Below, piece after piece: positions 25,026 through 33,175 of a stretch of 64,000 nucleotides of DNA. A program made the translations under genes and the position numbers. Source of the DNA: Pseudomonas sp. TH41 (lineage in GTDB: Bacteria; Pseudomonadota; Gammaproteobacteria; Pseudomonadales; Pseudomonadaceae). The stretch lies in contig NZ_JAEKFH010000008.1 of NCBI RefSeq assembly GCF_016650695.1, positions 1 to 64,000 of the forward strand, written 5' to 3'. Each line of letters begins with the position of its first letter. Position 1 is the stretch's first letter. A model generated the notes under the pieces. It searched no databases, was not told the DNA's origin, and was given only the letters and a program-made list of their open reading frames with translations.

Positions 25026-26858
25026 TCAATCCCCCAACGCTTCCCCCTCACGCCGCGGATCCGCCCCGCCCGCCAATGACGCTTTCCCTTGCGCATCCTT
25101 GACCCGAACAATCGCCTGGGTGCCGCTGGTCATGTCGATCTCGTCCACGCTGTGGCCTTTGTCCTTCAGCGCCTGAATCAGTGCCGGGCTGAACTGCCCT
25201 TGCTCCAGCTCGGTCGGGCCGTTGCGGCTGCCGAAGTTGGGCAGGCGGATGGCGGTTTGCGGGTCGAGGTTCCAGTCGAGCAGGCCAATGGTCGACTTGG
25301 CGACGTATTCGATGATCTGCGAACCGCCCGGTGAGCCGAGGGTGGCGAGGAATTCGCCGTTCTGGCGGTCGAAGATCAGGGTGGGGGCCATGGACGAGCG
25401 CGGGCGTTTGCCGGGTTCTACGCGGTTGGCGACCTTTTGCCCGTTTTCTTCGGGAATGAACGAAAAATCGGTCAGCTGGTTGTTGAGCACAAAGCCCTGG
25501 ACCATCAAGTGCGAGCCGAACGCGGATTCGACGGTGGTGGTCATGGACACGGCGCCGCCCTGGTCATCGACCGCCACCACTTGTGAGGTGGAGATCCGCA
25601 ACGGTGAGCGATCCGGCGCATAAGCCACCTGAATCCCCGGCGGGGTGCCGGGTTTGGCGAGGCCCATGCTGCGATCGCTGATCAGCGCGGCGCGGCTCGC
25701 CAGATACGTCGGGTCCACCAGGCCTTTGACGGGGACGGGCACGAAGTCCGTGTCGGCCACGTACTGTGCGCGATCGGCGTAGGCCAGGCGCTCGGCTTCG
25801 GAGATCAGGTGCACGGCCTCAGGCGACGGTTCGACGCCTGCTGGCGTGTCAGTCTTGACCGGTTTGAGCGGTGCCAGGGCAAAGCGTTTATCGCGAGTCT
25901 GCAACGCTTCCAGCGTGCCAAGGATCTGTGCCACGGCGATTCCGCCCGACGACGGTGGCGGCATGCCGCACACCTGCCAGCGTTTGTAGTCGGTGCACAG
26001 CGGCGCGCGCTCCTTGGCGCTGTAACTTTTGAGGTCGTTCAGCGACAGGCTGCCGGGGTTGGCGTGGCCCCGAACTTTGGTGACCATCTCTTGGGCGACG
26101 GGGCCTGTGTAAAACGCATCAGGCCCTTCGATGGCGATGCGTTTCAGGACTGCGGCCAGTGCCGGGTTTTTCAGTAGCGTGCCGACGGCTTTCGGGCTGC
26201 CATCCGCATCGAGGAAGTAAGCCATCATGTCCGGTGAGCGACGCATGGACGAATCCGAGGCGATCAACCGTTGAAGGCGTGGCGAGATGGCGAAGCCTTC
26301 TTCCGCCAGTTTGATGGCCGGTTCGAACAGCTTCGCCCATGGCAGCCGACCGTGTTTCTGATGGGCCAGCTCAAGCGCTCGCAACACGCCCGGTGTCCCC
26401 ACCGAGCGGCCACCAATCTGTGCCTGGGTGAATGGCATCGGTTTGCCGTCGGCCTGCAGGAAAAGCTTCTCGGTGGCGCCGGCCGGTGCGGTTTCACGGC
26501 CATCGTAAGTACGCACATTCTTGCCATCCCACAGCACGATCAACGCACCACCCCCAATGCCGGAGGATTGCGGCTCGACCAGGGTCAACACCGCTTGCAT
26601 CGCAATCGCGGCATCAATCGCTGAGCCACCCAGACGCAGCATTTCTCGTCCGGCCTCAGCCGCCAAAGGATTAGCCGCAGCAGCCATGTGTTTCGCAGCG
26701 TGCTGCGTGAGCAGGTCGGTGCGGTAACCCGAGGCGACTTCCGGCGCGACCGGCAACGTTGAAGAGGGCGGAACATTGCAGGCTGCAAGGGTTAATGCGG
26801 TGGCGATCAGCGAAAGCGCTGACAGGCGATAGCGGCTCAAATGGAAGGCTGAGAACAC
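25026..26858 (-). CDS. ggt: Gamma-glutamyltransferase family protein, probable lipoprotein
   Basis: 610-residue Ntn-hydrolase proenzyme acting on gamma-glutamyl compounds such as glutathione outside the inner membrane. I place the start at the GTG at 26858, seven bases after GGAG, because it gives a signal sequence ending in the lipobox 'LTLAAC'; longer frames run into the divergent gene. Family marks: 'AANPLAAEAGREMLRLGGSA', 'VEPQSSGIGGGAL' and 'GSPGGSQIIEYV'. The self-cleavage region reads S-T-S-Q-V-V-A-V-D, whereas E. coli GGT has T-T-H-Y-S-V-V-D, so the His and the following Ser are replaced; activity should not be assumed. Confidence 0.82.
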   Translation of the reverse strand: MFSAFHLSRYRLSALSLIATALTLAACNVPPSSTLPVAPEVASGYRTDLLTQHAAKHMAAAANPLAAEAGREMLRLGGSAIDAAIAMQAVLTLVEPQSSGIGGGALIVLWDGKNVRTYDGRETAPAGATEKLFLQADGKPMPFTQAQIGGRSVGTPGVLRALELAHQKHGRLPWAKLFEPAIKLAEEGFAISPRLQRLIASDSSMRRSPDMMAYFLDADGSPKAVGTLLKNPALAAVLKRIAIEGPDAFYTGPVAQEMVTKVRGHANPGSLSLNDLKSYSAKERAPLCTDYKRWQVCGMPPPSSGGIAVAQILGTLEALQTRDKRFALAPLKPVKTDTPAGVEPSPEAVHLISEAERLAYADRAQYVADTDFVPVPVKGLVDPTYLASRAALISDRSMGLAKPGTPPGIQVAYAPDRSPLRISTSQVVAVDDQGGAVSMTTTVESAFGSHLMVQGFVLNNQLTDFSFIPEENGQKVANRVEPGKRPRSSMAPTLIFDRQNGEFLATLGSPGGSQIIEYVAKSTIGLLDWNLDPQTAIRLPNFGSRNGPTELEQGQFSPALIQALKDKGHSVDEIDMTSGTQAIVRVKDAQGKASLAGGADPRREGEALGD

Positions 26859-27022
26859 GCGGGGTACTCCGTCCGTGGGAAAAGATCCGTGGACTTTATC
26901 GGCCGACAGGAAGTGACGCAAACCAAGGCCTACAGTAAAGATGCGTTTGTCCTTCATCCGTCGACGGATTTTCTGTAGGGTCGAGGACAACAGATTGGCC
27001 AGAAGATCAACAAGAGGCAGAC

Positions 27023-28132
27023 ATGCAAACCGAGTTTCCCACCCAGCCCAGCTACCGCACTTCGCGTGAACAATTTCTGGCCGCCGCCACGGCGGCCGGT
27101 GCAACGCTGACGGAGTACCCGCATCCACTTAAAGGGCCGTTCGGTGAGCCCTTGAGCACCGATGTCGCAGTACTTGGCGATCCGGCTGCCAAGCGCCTGC
27201 TGATTGCGCTCAGCGGCACCCACGGGGTCGAAGGCTTCTATGGTTCGGGCTGCCAGATCAAGTGGCTGCAGGAATTGGGCAAGCGTTCGCTGCCGGTGGA
27301 TGTCGCCGTGGTGATGATCCACCTGATCAATCCCTGGGGGACGGCGTGGTTGCGACGGGTCAATGAAGACAACATCGACCTGAACCGCAATCACCTGAAT
27401 TTCGAGGGGCCACTGCCAGACAATCAGGCCTATGCCGCGCTGCATGAAATCTATGCCTGCACCGAGTTGCAGGGCCCGGAGCGTGATCGCGCCGATGCCT
27501 TGCTCGACGAGCAGATTGGCGAACACGGCTGGCCGGCGGTGATGTCGATTGTCGAGGGTGGCCAGCATGGTCATCCCGATGGTTTGTTTTACGGCGGGCT
27601 GGCACCGAGCTGGTCGAACCGCACGTTGCATCAGATCATTCAAACGCATGTTGCCCATGCCGAAGTGGCCATGTGTTTCGACTTGCACACCGGCGCCGGG
27701 GAGTACGGTCACCCAATGTTGCTGACCATTACCCAGTCGGCGTATCCAGCGCTTGCGGATGCGCAGGCCATCTATGGTCCGTGGCTCTACACCTTGCATA
27801 CGGGCGCCGACACGCTGAGCGAAACCGGCGTTGCGGCCACCGCCACGGGCTACACCTCGCAGGCGTTGATCAATGCGCTACCGCACGTGCGGCTGATGCC
27901 GTTTGTGATCGAATGCGGGACTTATCCGGGGCCGGACGTCCATCGTCATCTGCGCGATGATCACTGGCTGCACCTACACGGCAATCCGAGTGATGCAGTA
28001 GGGCGCGGGATCAAACTGAATCTGGTTGAACAGTTCTATCCCGCCGACAGCGACTGGCAGGCGATGGTCTGGCTGCGCACCTGGCAGATATGGGAGCGCG
28101 CGTTGTCGGCGCTGCCGACGCTTCGCGCCTGA
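27023..28132 (+). CDS. DUF2817 family, M14-like zinc carboxypeptidase
   Basis: 369 residues related to M14 metallocarboxypeptidases. Likely zinc ligands are in 'ALSGTHGVEGFYGS' (His and Glu) and 'MCFDLHTGAGEYG' (His); 'VNEDNIDLNRNHLNF' supplies the Asn-Arg substrate-binding pair of the fold, and 'FVIECGTYPG' may hold the catalytic Glu. GAGGCA precedes the ATG. Divergent from ggt. The protein has no signal peptide, so it should be cytoplasmic; substrate unknown. Confidence 0.83.
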   Translation: MQTEFPTQPSYRTSREQFLAAATAAGATLTEYPHPLKGPFGEPLSTDVAVLGDPAAKRLLIALSGTHGVEGFYGSGCQIKWLQELGKRSLPVDVAVVMIHLINPWGTAWLRRVNEDNIDLNRNHLNFEGPLPDNQAYAALHEIYACTELQGPERDRADALLDEQIGEHGWPAVMSIVEGGQHGHPDGLFYGGLAPSWSNRTLHQIIQTHVAHAEVAMCFDLHTGAGEYGHPMLLTITQSAYPALADAQAIYGPWLYTLHTGADTLSETGVAATATGYTSQALINALPHVRLMPFVIECGTYPGPDVHRHLRDDHWLHLHGNPSDAVGRGIKLNLVEQFYPADSDWQAMVWLRTWQIWERALSALPTLRA

Positions 28133-28208
28133 AGTCGACGCTTTCCTGATCCAGTCCGGAACCTGATCAAGCCAAATCATTCAGCCTGCGAAATCGCGGG
28201 GCAGAACC

Positions 28209-28413
28209 TAATGCCGATCAGTTAAGCCGTAATACGGTCTGTAGCAGCTGGCGCAGCCTGCGTCCGGCTGCGCAGCAGTCGTAAATCAAGCGATGCGGTG
28301 TTTCAGGAAAACCCCGCCCTCAGGTTTTACGACTGCTGCGCAGCCGGACGCAGGCTTCGCCAGCTGCTACATAAAGCGTGTTTTGCCTGCTATTTCTTAA
28401 CTGACTGGCATTA
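28209..28413. mobile_element. MITE-like element, copy 2, with internal REP-type palindrome
   Basis: 205 bp with inverted termini TAATGCCGATCAGTTAAG (left) and CTTAACTGACTGGCATTA (right), and a central inverted pair GTAGCAGCTGGCGCAGCCTG / CAGGCTTCGCCAGCTGCTAC with about 45-base arms. Same size, termini and core as the copy at 18525-18730, in an unrelated gene context. Confidence 0.75.
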
Positions 28414-28637
28414 GGGGCAGTACTGGCTTGTCTAGCCTCGATGAAACAGATTGCGCGATAACGCGAGAACAACAATTCGCAGGATTGAATAAAAAGCAGC
28501 AGGAACCTGAAAGAACGACAGATGGCTCTGGGCATAACTTGGGGGCGCTTCAAGGCATTCACAGCGCACCGCCAGGCAACACCGCTTGGGCGCCTGGAGA
28601 GTGCTCAAATCCATCTGTTAAAGGAAATGCGTCTCCT
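28414..28637. other. Leader/promoter region of the aldehyde dehydrogenase operon
   Basis: 224 bases between the MITE and the aldehyde dehydrogenase ATG. A frame runs through from 28428 but lacks a ribosome site and homology, so it is not counted as coding. CGCGATAACGCG near 28453 is a small inverted repeat. Probably holds the promoter controlled by the AraC regulator downstream; no clear -35/-10 pair can be defended. Confidence 0.4.
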
Positions 28638-30149
28638 ATGAGTGCTCTAGAACTGTTCGCCAGCCTCAGCGGCTGTCATTGGATAAATGGTGAGTTGCAG
28701 GCGGGAACGAGTCCCTCGAATTACGATGTACTCGATCCCGCGACCGAACAGCGTATTGGTGAACTGTGCGATGCCACCCGGGAAGAGGTGAATCAAGCAA
28801 TCGGTATCGCCAACCAGGCGCAGAAACGCTGGAACCGGACCAATGCGCTGCATCGTGCCGAAGCGATGCATGAAATCGCCGCCGAAATCCGCCGGCAGCG
28901 CCCACTGTTCGCGGAAATGCTCACCCGTGAGATTGGCAAGACTTACAAAGAGTCCTTCGATGAAGCCTCCTGGTCCGCCACGGCAGTGGATTACTACGCG
29001 GAGTTGGGTCGACACGAGATCGGACGGGTAGCAGGTCCGGTGGTAGACGGGCAATTCAACTTCTCGCTGAAGGAACCGCTGGGTGTGGTGGTGCTGATCC
29101 TGCCGTTCAACTACCCGCTCTGCCTGCTCTGCTGGCAAGCCGCTGCGGCGCTGGTGGCCGGCAATGCGGTGATCATCAAACCCTCTGAGCTGACTTCGCT
29201 GACCACCTTGCAGTTTGTCCAGGCGTTCGCTGGGCTGGGACAGGGCCTGGTTCAGGTACTGACCGGCGGCGCCGAGGTCGGCCAACAACTGGTCCGGCAT
29301 GCGGATACGCACATGGTGGCATTTACGGGCGGGATTGAGACGGGGCGCAGTATCGCCCGTGAGTGCGCGGGAATGTACAAGCGCACCTTGATCGAAACCT
29401 CGGGCAACGACCCGTTCATTGTCATGCCGTCGGCGCCGATCGACATCGCTGCCCGTGGCGCGGCCTTCGGTGCCTATCTCAACTGCGGCCAGGTGTGTGC
29501 GTCCTCGGAGCGTTTTTATGTCCACGAGGCGGTCTATGACGCGTTCGTCGAGCGCTTGATTCACCATGCCCGGTGTATCCGGGTCGGCAATGGTCTGGAC
29601 AAGGTCGATATGGGACCGCTGGCCTCGCAAGGGCAGCGCGAACGCTACGAACGGATTCTTCACCGGGCCATCGAGCAGGGCGCTCGCGTCGGTACAGGAG
29701 GTGGTCGCCCGCGCGGCCTTGATAAGGGCTGGTTCGCTGACGCCACGGTGCTGACCGACATCGCTGCGACCATGGATATCATGCACGACGAGAGCTTCGG
29801 GCCAGTGGCACCGATCTGCAAAGTGGCAAGCCTGGATGAGGCCCTGGCACTGTCGAATGATTCCCGCTATGGGTTGGGGTCGACGATCTATACCACCAAC
29901 CTGGAAGAGAGCATGCGCGCTACCCATGAACTGGAGGCCGGCATGGTCTGGGTGAACGCTCCTCTGCTGGATAACGATGCAGGGCCATTTGGCGGTCGCA
30001 AGCAGTCGGGTATGGGGCGTCAATTGGGGGCCGAGGGGCTGGATAACTTCCGTCACAGCAAGTTCGTGATGATGGACCCTGCCGCGTCGGCGCAAGACTT
30101 CTGGTGGTTCCCGTTCCGCGATGAAGATGCGTTCCCTGGGCAGCGCTGA
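28638..30149 (+). CDS. NAD(P)-dependent aldehyde dehydrogenase
   Basis: 503 residues of the aldehyde dehydrogenase superfamily, oxidising an aldehyde to the acid. Visible: 'PFNYP' with catalytic Asn158, 'KPSELT' (cofactor Lys181), 'FTGG' turn, general base Glu253 in 'LIETSGNDP' and nucleophile Cys287 in 'NCGQVCASSERF'. The start is preceded by AAGGAAA; the longer upstream frame has no support. First gene of an operon with a small membrane protein and an NCS1 permease, suggesting it processes whatever the permease imports or a breakdown product of it (inference). Confidence 0.88.
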   Translation: MSALELFASLSGCHWINGELQAGTSPSNYDVLDPATEQRIGELCDATREEVNQAIGIANQAQKRWNRTNALHRAEAMHEIAAEIRRQRPLFAEMLTREIGKTYKESFDEASWSATAVDYYAELGRHEIGRVAGPVVDGQFNFSLKEPLGVVVLILPFNYPLCLLCWQAAAALVAGNAVIIKPSELTSLTTLQFVQAFAGLGQGLVQVLTGGAEVGQQLVRHADTHMVAFTGGIETGRSIARECAGMYKRTLIETSGNDPFIVMPSAPIDIAARGAAFGAYLNCGQVCASSERFYVHEAVYDAFVERLIHHARCIRVGNGLDKVDMGPLASQGQRERYERILHRAIEQGARVGTGGGRPRGLDKGWFADATVLTDIAATMDIMHDESFGPVAPICKVASLDEALALSNDSRYGLGSTIYTTNLEESMRATHELEAGMVWVNAPLLDNDAGPFGGRKQSGMGRQLGAEGLDNFRHSKFVMMDPAASAQDFWWFPFRDEDAFPGQR

Positions 30150-30248
30150 ACACCGGTTGGGCCTCTTTTTATGGGGGCCAGCCACTCCCGCCGTCCTCTT
30201 CTGAATGGCGGGTCATTTGTAAATGGATATCTGGTGAGGGCCAAAAAA

Positions 30249-30404
30249 ATGCAACAACAAACTGGCGAACTGGAAAGACGTCTACGGCTGCTGGAGAACC
30301 CGGCGGAGCAAGGCGAAGACTTCGATGCGACGAGTTGGTTCTGGCTGCTCCTGCTCGGGGTAGTGCTGCCGATCATCGCGCTGATAGCGGGGTGGTACGT
30401 ATGA
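30249..30404 (+). CDS. 51-residue single-pass membrane micropeptide
   Basis: 'MQQQTGELERRLRLLENPAE' forms a charged amphipathic N-terminus and residues ~30-50 ('WFWLLLLGVVLPIIALIAGW') a single membrane helix. Its stop overlaps the permease start as ATGA, so the two are translationally coupled. I do not recognise a named family. By analogy with small subunits found next to some sodium symporters, it could be a permease partner, but this is inference from coupling and topology only. Confidence 0.65.
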   Translation: MQQQTGELERRLRLLENPAEQGEDFDATSWFWLLLLGVVLPIIALIAGWYV

Positions 30405-31831
30405 ACGAGCACATATCGACGCTGGACGGCTCCGCCGCGGATTCGGGCAGCGATATCGAGGCAGACAAAAGCGCGTTGCCGCTGCTACGCCATGAGCGTA
30501 CCTGGGGTAGCTGGAAACTCGGTATTTCACTGGCCACCGCCGCTGCCGCAACGTGGTGCTATCTGATTGGGGGCTATGTCGGGGCTTACCTGCCCTTCGC
30601 TCAAGGCGCCATTTCCCTCACTGCCGGATGCATGATCGGCATGTTGTTGGTGGCCCTGGCAGCGGTGCCGGTGTGCATGCGTTTCGGTGTCGACTCGATT
30701 GCTTCGGCCAAACCGCAGTTCGGCAATCGCGGCTGGGTTCTAGTCAGTGCCATGCAATTCATCTCGATCGTCGGCTGGAACTCCCTGTTGTTGATTTTCT
30801 TCGCCAAGTCGACCACGCAATTGCTCCTGGCGCTTGGCTGGATCGAGGACGGTAACAGCGCCTTGCTGGTGCCGATGACCATCCTGCTGGCGTGCTCACT
30901 GGTGTTTTGTTTTTTATTGAAGGGGTCTCGCGGAGTCGATCGGATCGCCAGGATTCTCGTCGTCCATGTGCTGGTTGGTTTCTGGGTGCTCTACATCATC
31001 GTCAGCGAGCGCTGGCACGATCTCTCCACCGCGGTGCCGGCGGCCGCATCGCCAGACCGGCTGTGGAATTACACCACGGGCGTGGAAATCGGCATCGCCT
31101 CGCTGCTGTCCTGGTGGCCCTACATCGGGGCGATGGTGCGGATGGCGCCGAAGGGACGAACCGCTGCGCTACCGATCATGCTGGGCATGTCGGCCCCGGT
31201 ACCGGCACTGAGTCTGATCGGTATCGCCGGGGTTCTGGTGCTGCAGGTTTCCGATCCGTCCGAGTGGTTACGCACCATTGGCGGACCTGCCTACGGGATC
31301 GTTGCCTTGCTGTTCGTGGCGGCCGCCAATCTGGGAACTGCCGTGGCCGGGGTCTACGCATCGGCTATCGGACTGCGGCACTTCAAAGCGCTGGAGACAT
31401 TGTCCTGGCCAGCGATTCTGCTGATCACCATCCTGCCGGTTGCCACGGTCGGGCTGTTTATTCCAGAGCTGTTCTTTGCCCACTTCGGCACGTTCCTCGC
31501 GTTCATTGGCGTGGGTTTTGCGCCGCTCTGCGGGATTCAGATCGCCGATTACTACCTGATGCGGCGACGCCAAGTCGGGGTGCGAGCACTGTTCGACAAT
31601 GGGCCAGACAGCCCCTATCGCTTCTGGGGTGGATTCAACCCGGCAGCGCTGTTGGCGATGGTTGCCGGTTGCGCCACCTACGTTGGGCTACTCGATCCGC
31701 TGACGTATGAAAGTCATGGCCCCTATGCATTCACCACGGCCTCACTGCCATCAGTACTGATCGCGGGACTGGTGTACTGCGTCGTCACCCACCTATGGGT
31801 TCGGCCAGCAGGCAAAGGTGGCTATCGGTAG
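30401..31831 (+). CDS. NCS1-family permease (purine-cytosine permease type)
   Basis: 476-residue inner-membrane transporter with about 12 hydrophobic segments. 'HERTWGSWKLGISLATAAAA' at the cytoplasmic entry and 'MRFGVDSIASAKPQFGNRGW' are characteristic of the purine/cytosine permease (NCS1, CodB-like) family, which imports nucleobases, allantoin, thiamin precursors and related compounds. Neighbouring aldehyde dehydrogenase and AraC regulator suggest catabolic use of the substrate; its identity is not visible. Confidence 0.84.
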   Translation: MNEHISTLDGSAADSGSDIEADKSALPLLRHERTWGSWKLGISLATAAAATWCYLIGGYVGAYLPFAQGAISLTAGCMIGMLLVALAAVPVCMRFGVDSIASAKPQFGNRGWVLVSAMQFISIVGWNSLLLIFFAKSTTQLLLALGWIEDGNSALLVPMTILLACSLVFCFLLKGSRGVDRIARILVVHVLVGFWVLYIIVSERWHDLSTAVPAAASPDRLWNYTTGVEIGIASLLSWWPYIGAMVRMAPKGRTAALPIMLGMSAPVPALSLIGIAGVLVLQVSDPSEWLRTIGGPAYGIVALLFVAAANLGTAVAGVYASAIGLRHFKALETLSWPAILLITILPVATVGLFIPELFFAHFGTFLAFIGVGFAPLCGIQIADYYLMRRRQVGVRALFDNGPDSPYRFWGGFNPAALLAMVAGCATYVGLLDPLTYESHGPYAFTTASLPSVLIAGLVYCVVTHLWVRPAGKGGYR

Positions 31832-31838
31832 ATACCGG

Positions 31839-31872
31839 CCCGGAGTATGCAGCCCATGCTCCGGGGTTTTTT
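31839..31872 (+). terminator. Rho-independent terminator of the permease operon
   Basis: CCCGGAG-TATG stem pairing with CATG-CTCCGGG, then TTTTTT, eight bases past the permease stop. Confidence 0.85.
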
Positions 31873-31880
31873 GCGTTGGC

Positions 31881-32777
31881 TCACTCATCGTTGCGCTCAC
31901 GAAAACGCTTGGGCGTTTCCTGGCTCGTTCTGTGAAAGCAGGCAGTAAAATGGCTCTGACTGGAAAAGCCAGTCGCCAGTGCCACATCGCTAATCGGCGC
32001 ATCCGTGTCTCTCAACAGGAGCTTGGCGCGCTCGATACGCCGTTGCAGCAAGTAGTGATAGGGCGAAATTCCCATGGCCTTGCGGAAGGTGTGGGCGAAA
32101 TGGAAGTGGCTGGTTTTGGCCGCCAAGGCGATGTCTTCAACCGAAATATTCTGCGCCAGATTGCTTTCGACAAAGTCCAGTGCCGCCTTCAGCTTGTGGG
32201 GCGACAGCGCTAGACGCTCGTCCGGCTCGTCGGGGTGGATGTTGCAATGACCGCGCAACAGCTCCAGGCAGAAGGTCTGGGTCAATGCTTGAACATAGGC
32301 ACGCGAACCCGGCTTTTCGCCACGCAACTCGTCGAGGAGCCCTAGGCCAATGTTGTAGATGGCCTTGTTTTCAAGCCCTATCCCATCGACCAGCTCGAAG
32401 GCTGTCATGTCGATCTCGCGCGCTGTCCGCTGCAGGGCGCGGGGGTCAAGACACAGATGCAAAGAGTCGATGGCCGCTGTCCATTCCCAAGCGTTTTCCT
32501 GGTTGGCGGACATGATGGAAATCTGTCCCGGGCGACTGTGCCCGCGCAGCCATTGGCCGTTCAGCCGCACACCGAGATCACCAGGGGTGTCCAGGTGGAT
32601 CACGATAAAATGAGCGGCGAGTGGAGGTGGCTGGATGTATCCACTCGGCGGATGTTGGTGACGGCGTGCCGTGATCGACGACCAGCCACTGTCGTCGCTG
32701 GAGAGTTGTGCTGGGGTGGGCATAAAGGCTGCCCAGGCTTGTGGTGAAAGTGCATCGGGATGCGGTTTTCGGAACAT
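31881..32777 (-). CDS. AraC-family transcriptional regulator
   Basis: 298 residues: an N-terminal sensor part that resembles AraC-type ligand domains, and a C-terminal pair of helix-turn-helices ('NISVEDIALAAKTSHFHFAH' and 'APISDVALATGFSSQSHFTA' followed by 'FHRTSQETPKRFRERN'). ATG at 32777 has GAGG upstream. Convergent with the aldehyde dehydrogenase/permease operon, which it plausibly controls (inference from adjacency). Confidence 0.86.
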   Translation of the reverse strand: MFRKPHPDALSPQAWAAFMPTPAQLSSDDSGWSSITARRHQHPPSGYIQPPPLAAHFIVIHLDTPGDLGVRLNGQWLRGHSRPGQISIMSANQENAWEWTAAIDSLHLCLDPRALQRTAREIDMTAFELVDGIGLENKAIYNIGLGLLDELRGEKPGSRAYVQALTQTFCLELLRGHCNIHPDEPDERLALSPHKLKAALDFVESNLAQNISVEDIALAAKTSHFHFAHTFRKAMGISPYHYLLQRRIERAKLLLRDTDAPISDVALATGFSSQSHFTACFHRTSQETPKRFRERNDE

Positions 32778-32942
32778 GGCCTCGCCTCTTATTATTTTTC
32801 TGGCTGGGAGACAGCGCATCAGATGCCCGGCGTGTTAGGCCGGCAACCGATGCAGTGATCTTCTAGCAGTAAATCGAAGCAGAGGTAAAGTGCAGAGCGG
32901 CAATGGCGACGGCCCTGCGGTGTGGCACTTTTCTCGAGGCAT

Positions 32943-32976
32943 AAAAAAACGGCCTACCTTTCGGTAAGCCGTTTTT
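32943..32976 (-). terminator. Rho-independent terminator of tRNA-Met
   Basis: ACGGCTTACCGAAAGGTAGGCCGT stem-loop with a T-run on the minus strand, seven bases past the tRNA. Nearly the same stem as the terminator after ggt. Confidence 0.85.
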
Positions 32977-32982
32977 AGTACT

Positions 32983-33059
32983 TGGTGGCTACACAGGGAC
33001 TTGAACCCCGGACCCCAGCATTATGAATGCTATGCTCTAACCAACTGAGCTATGTAGCC
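32983..33059 (-). tRNA. tRNA-Met (CAT), elongator
   Basis: Minus-strand 77-nt cloverleaf: acceptor GGCTACA pairing with TGTAGCC, D-arm AGCTCAGTTGG, anticodon loop TTCATAA with CAT, T-arm with GTTCAAGTC, encoded CCA. GGCTAC at the 5' end matches E. coli elongator tRNA-Met, not initiator (CGCGGG) or tRNA-Ile2. Confidence 0.95.
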
Positions 33060-33175
33060 AAGTGGCGCGCATTATTCACCGGTAATGCAGATGCGTCAAG
33101 CGTAAATATAAAATATTTCTCTACGCTTTCAACCGCTTATCCACTTGGCCCGAAAAAGCGGGCCAGGGGAGGGCG

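Noticed and set aside
33146..33165. TGGCCCG-AAAAAG-CGGGCCA hairpin past the membrane chemoreceptor as a terminator
   Set aside because: Good stem but no T-run on the minus strand side; kept out of the feature list.
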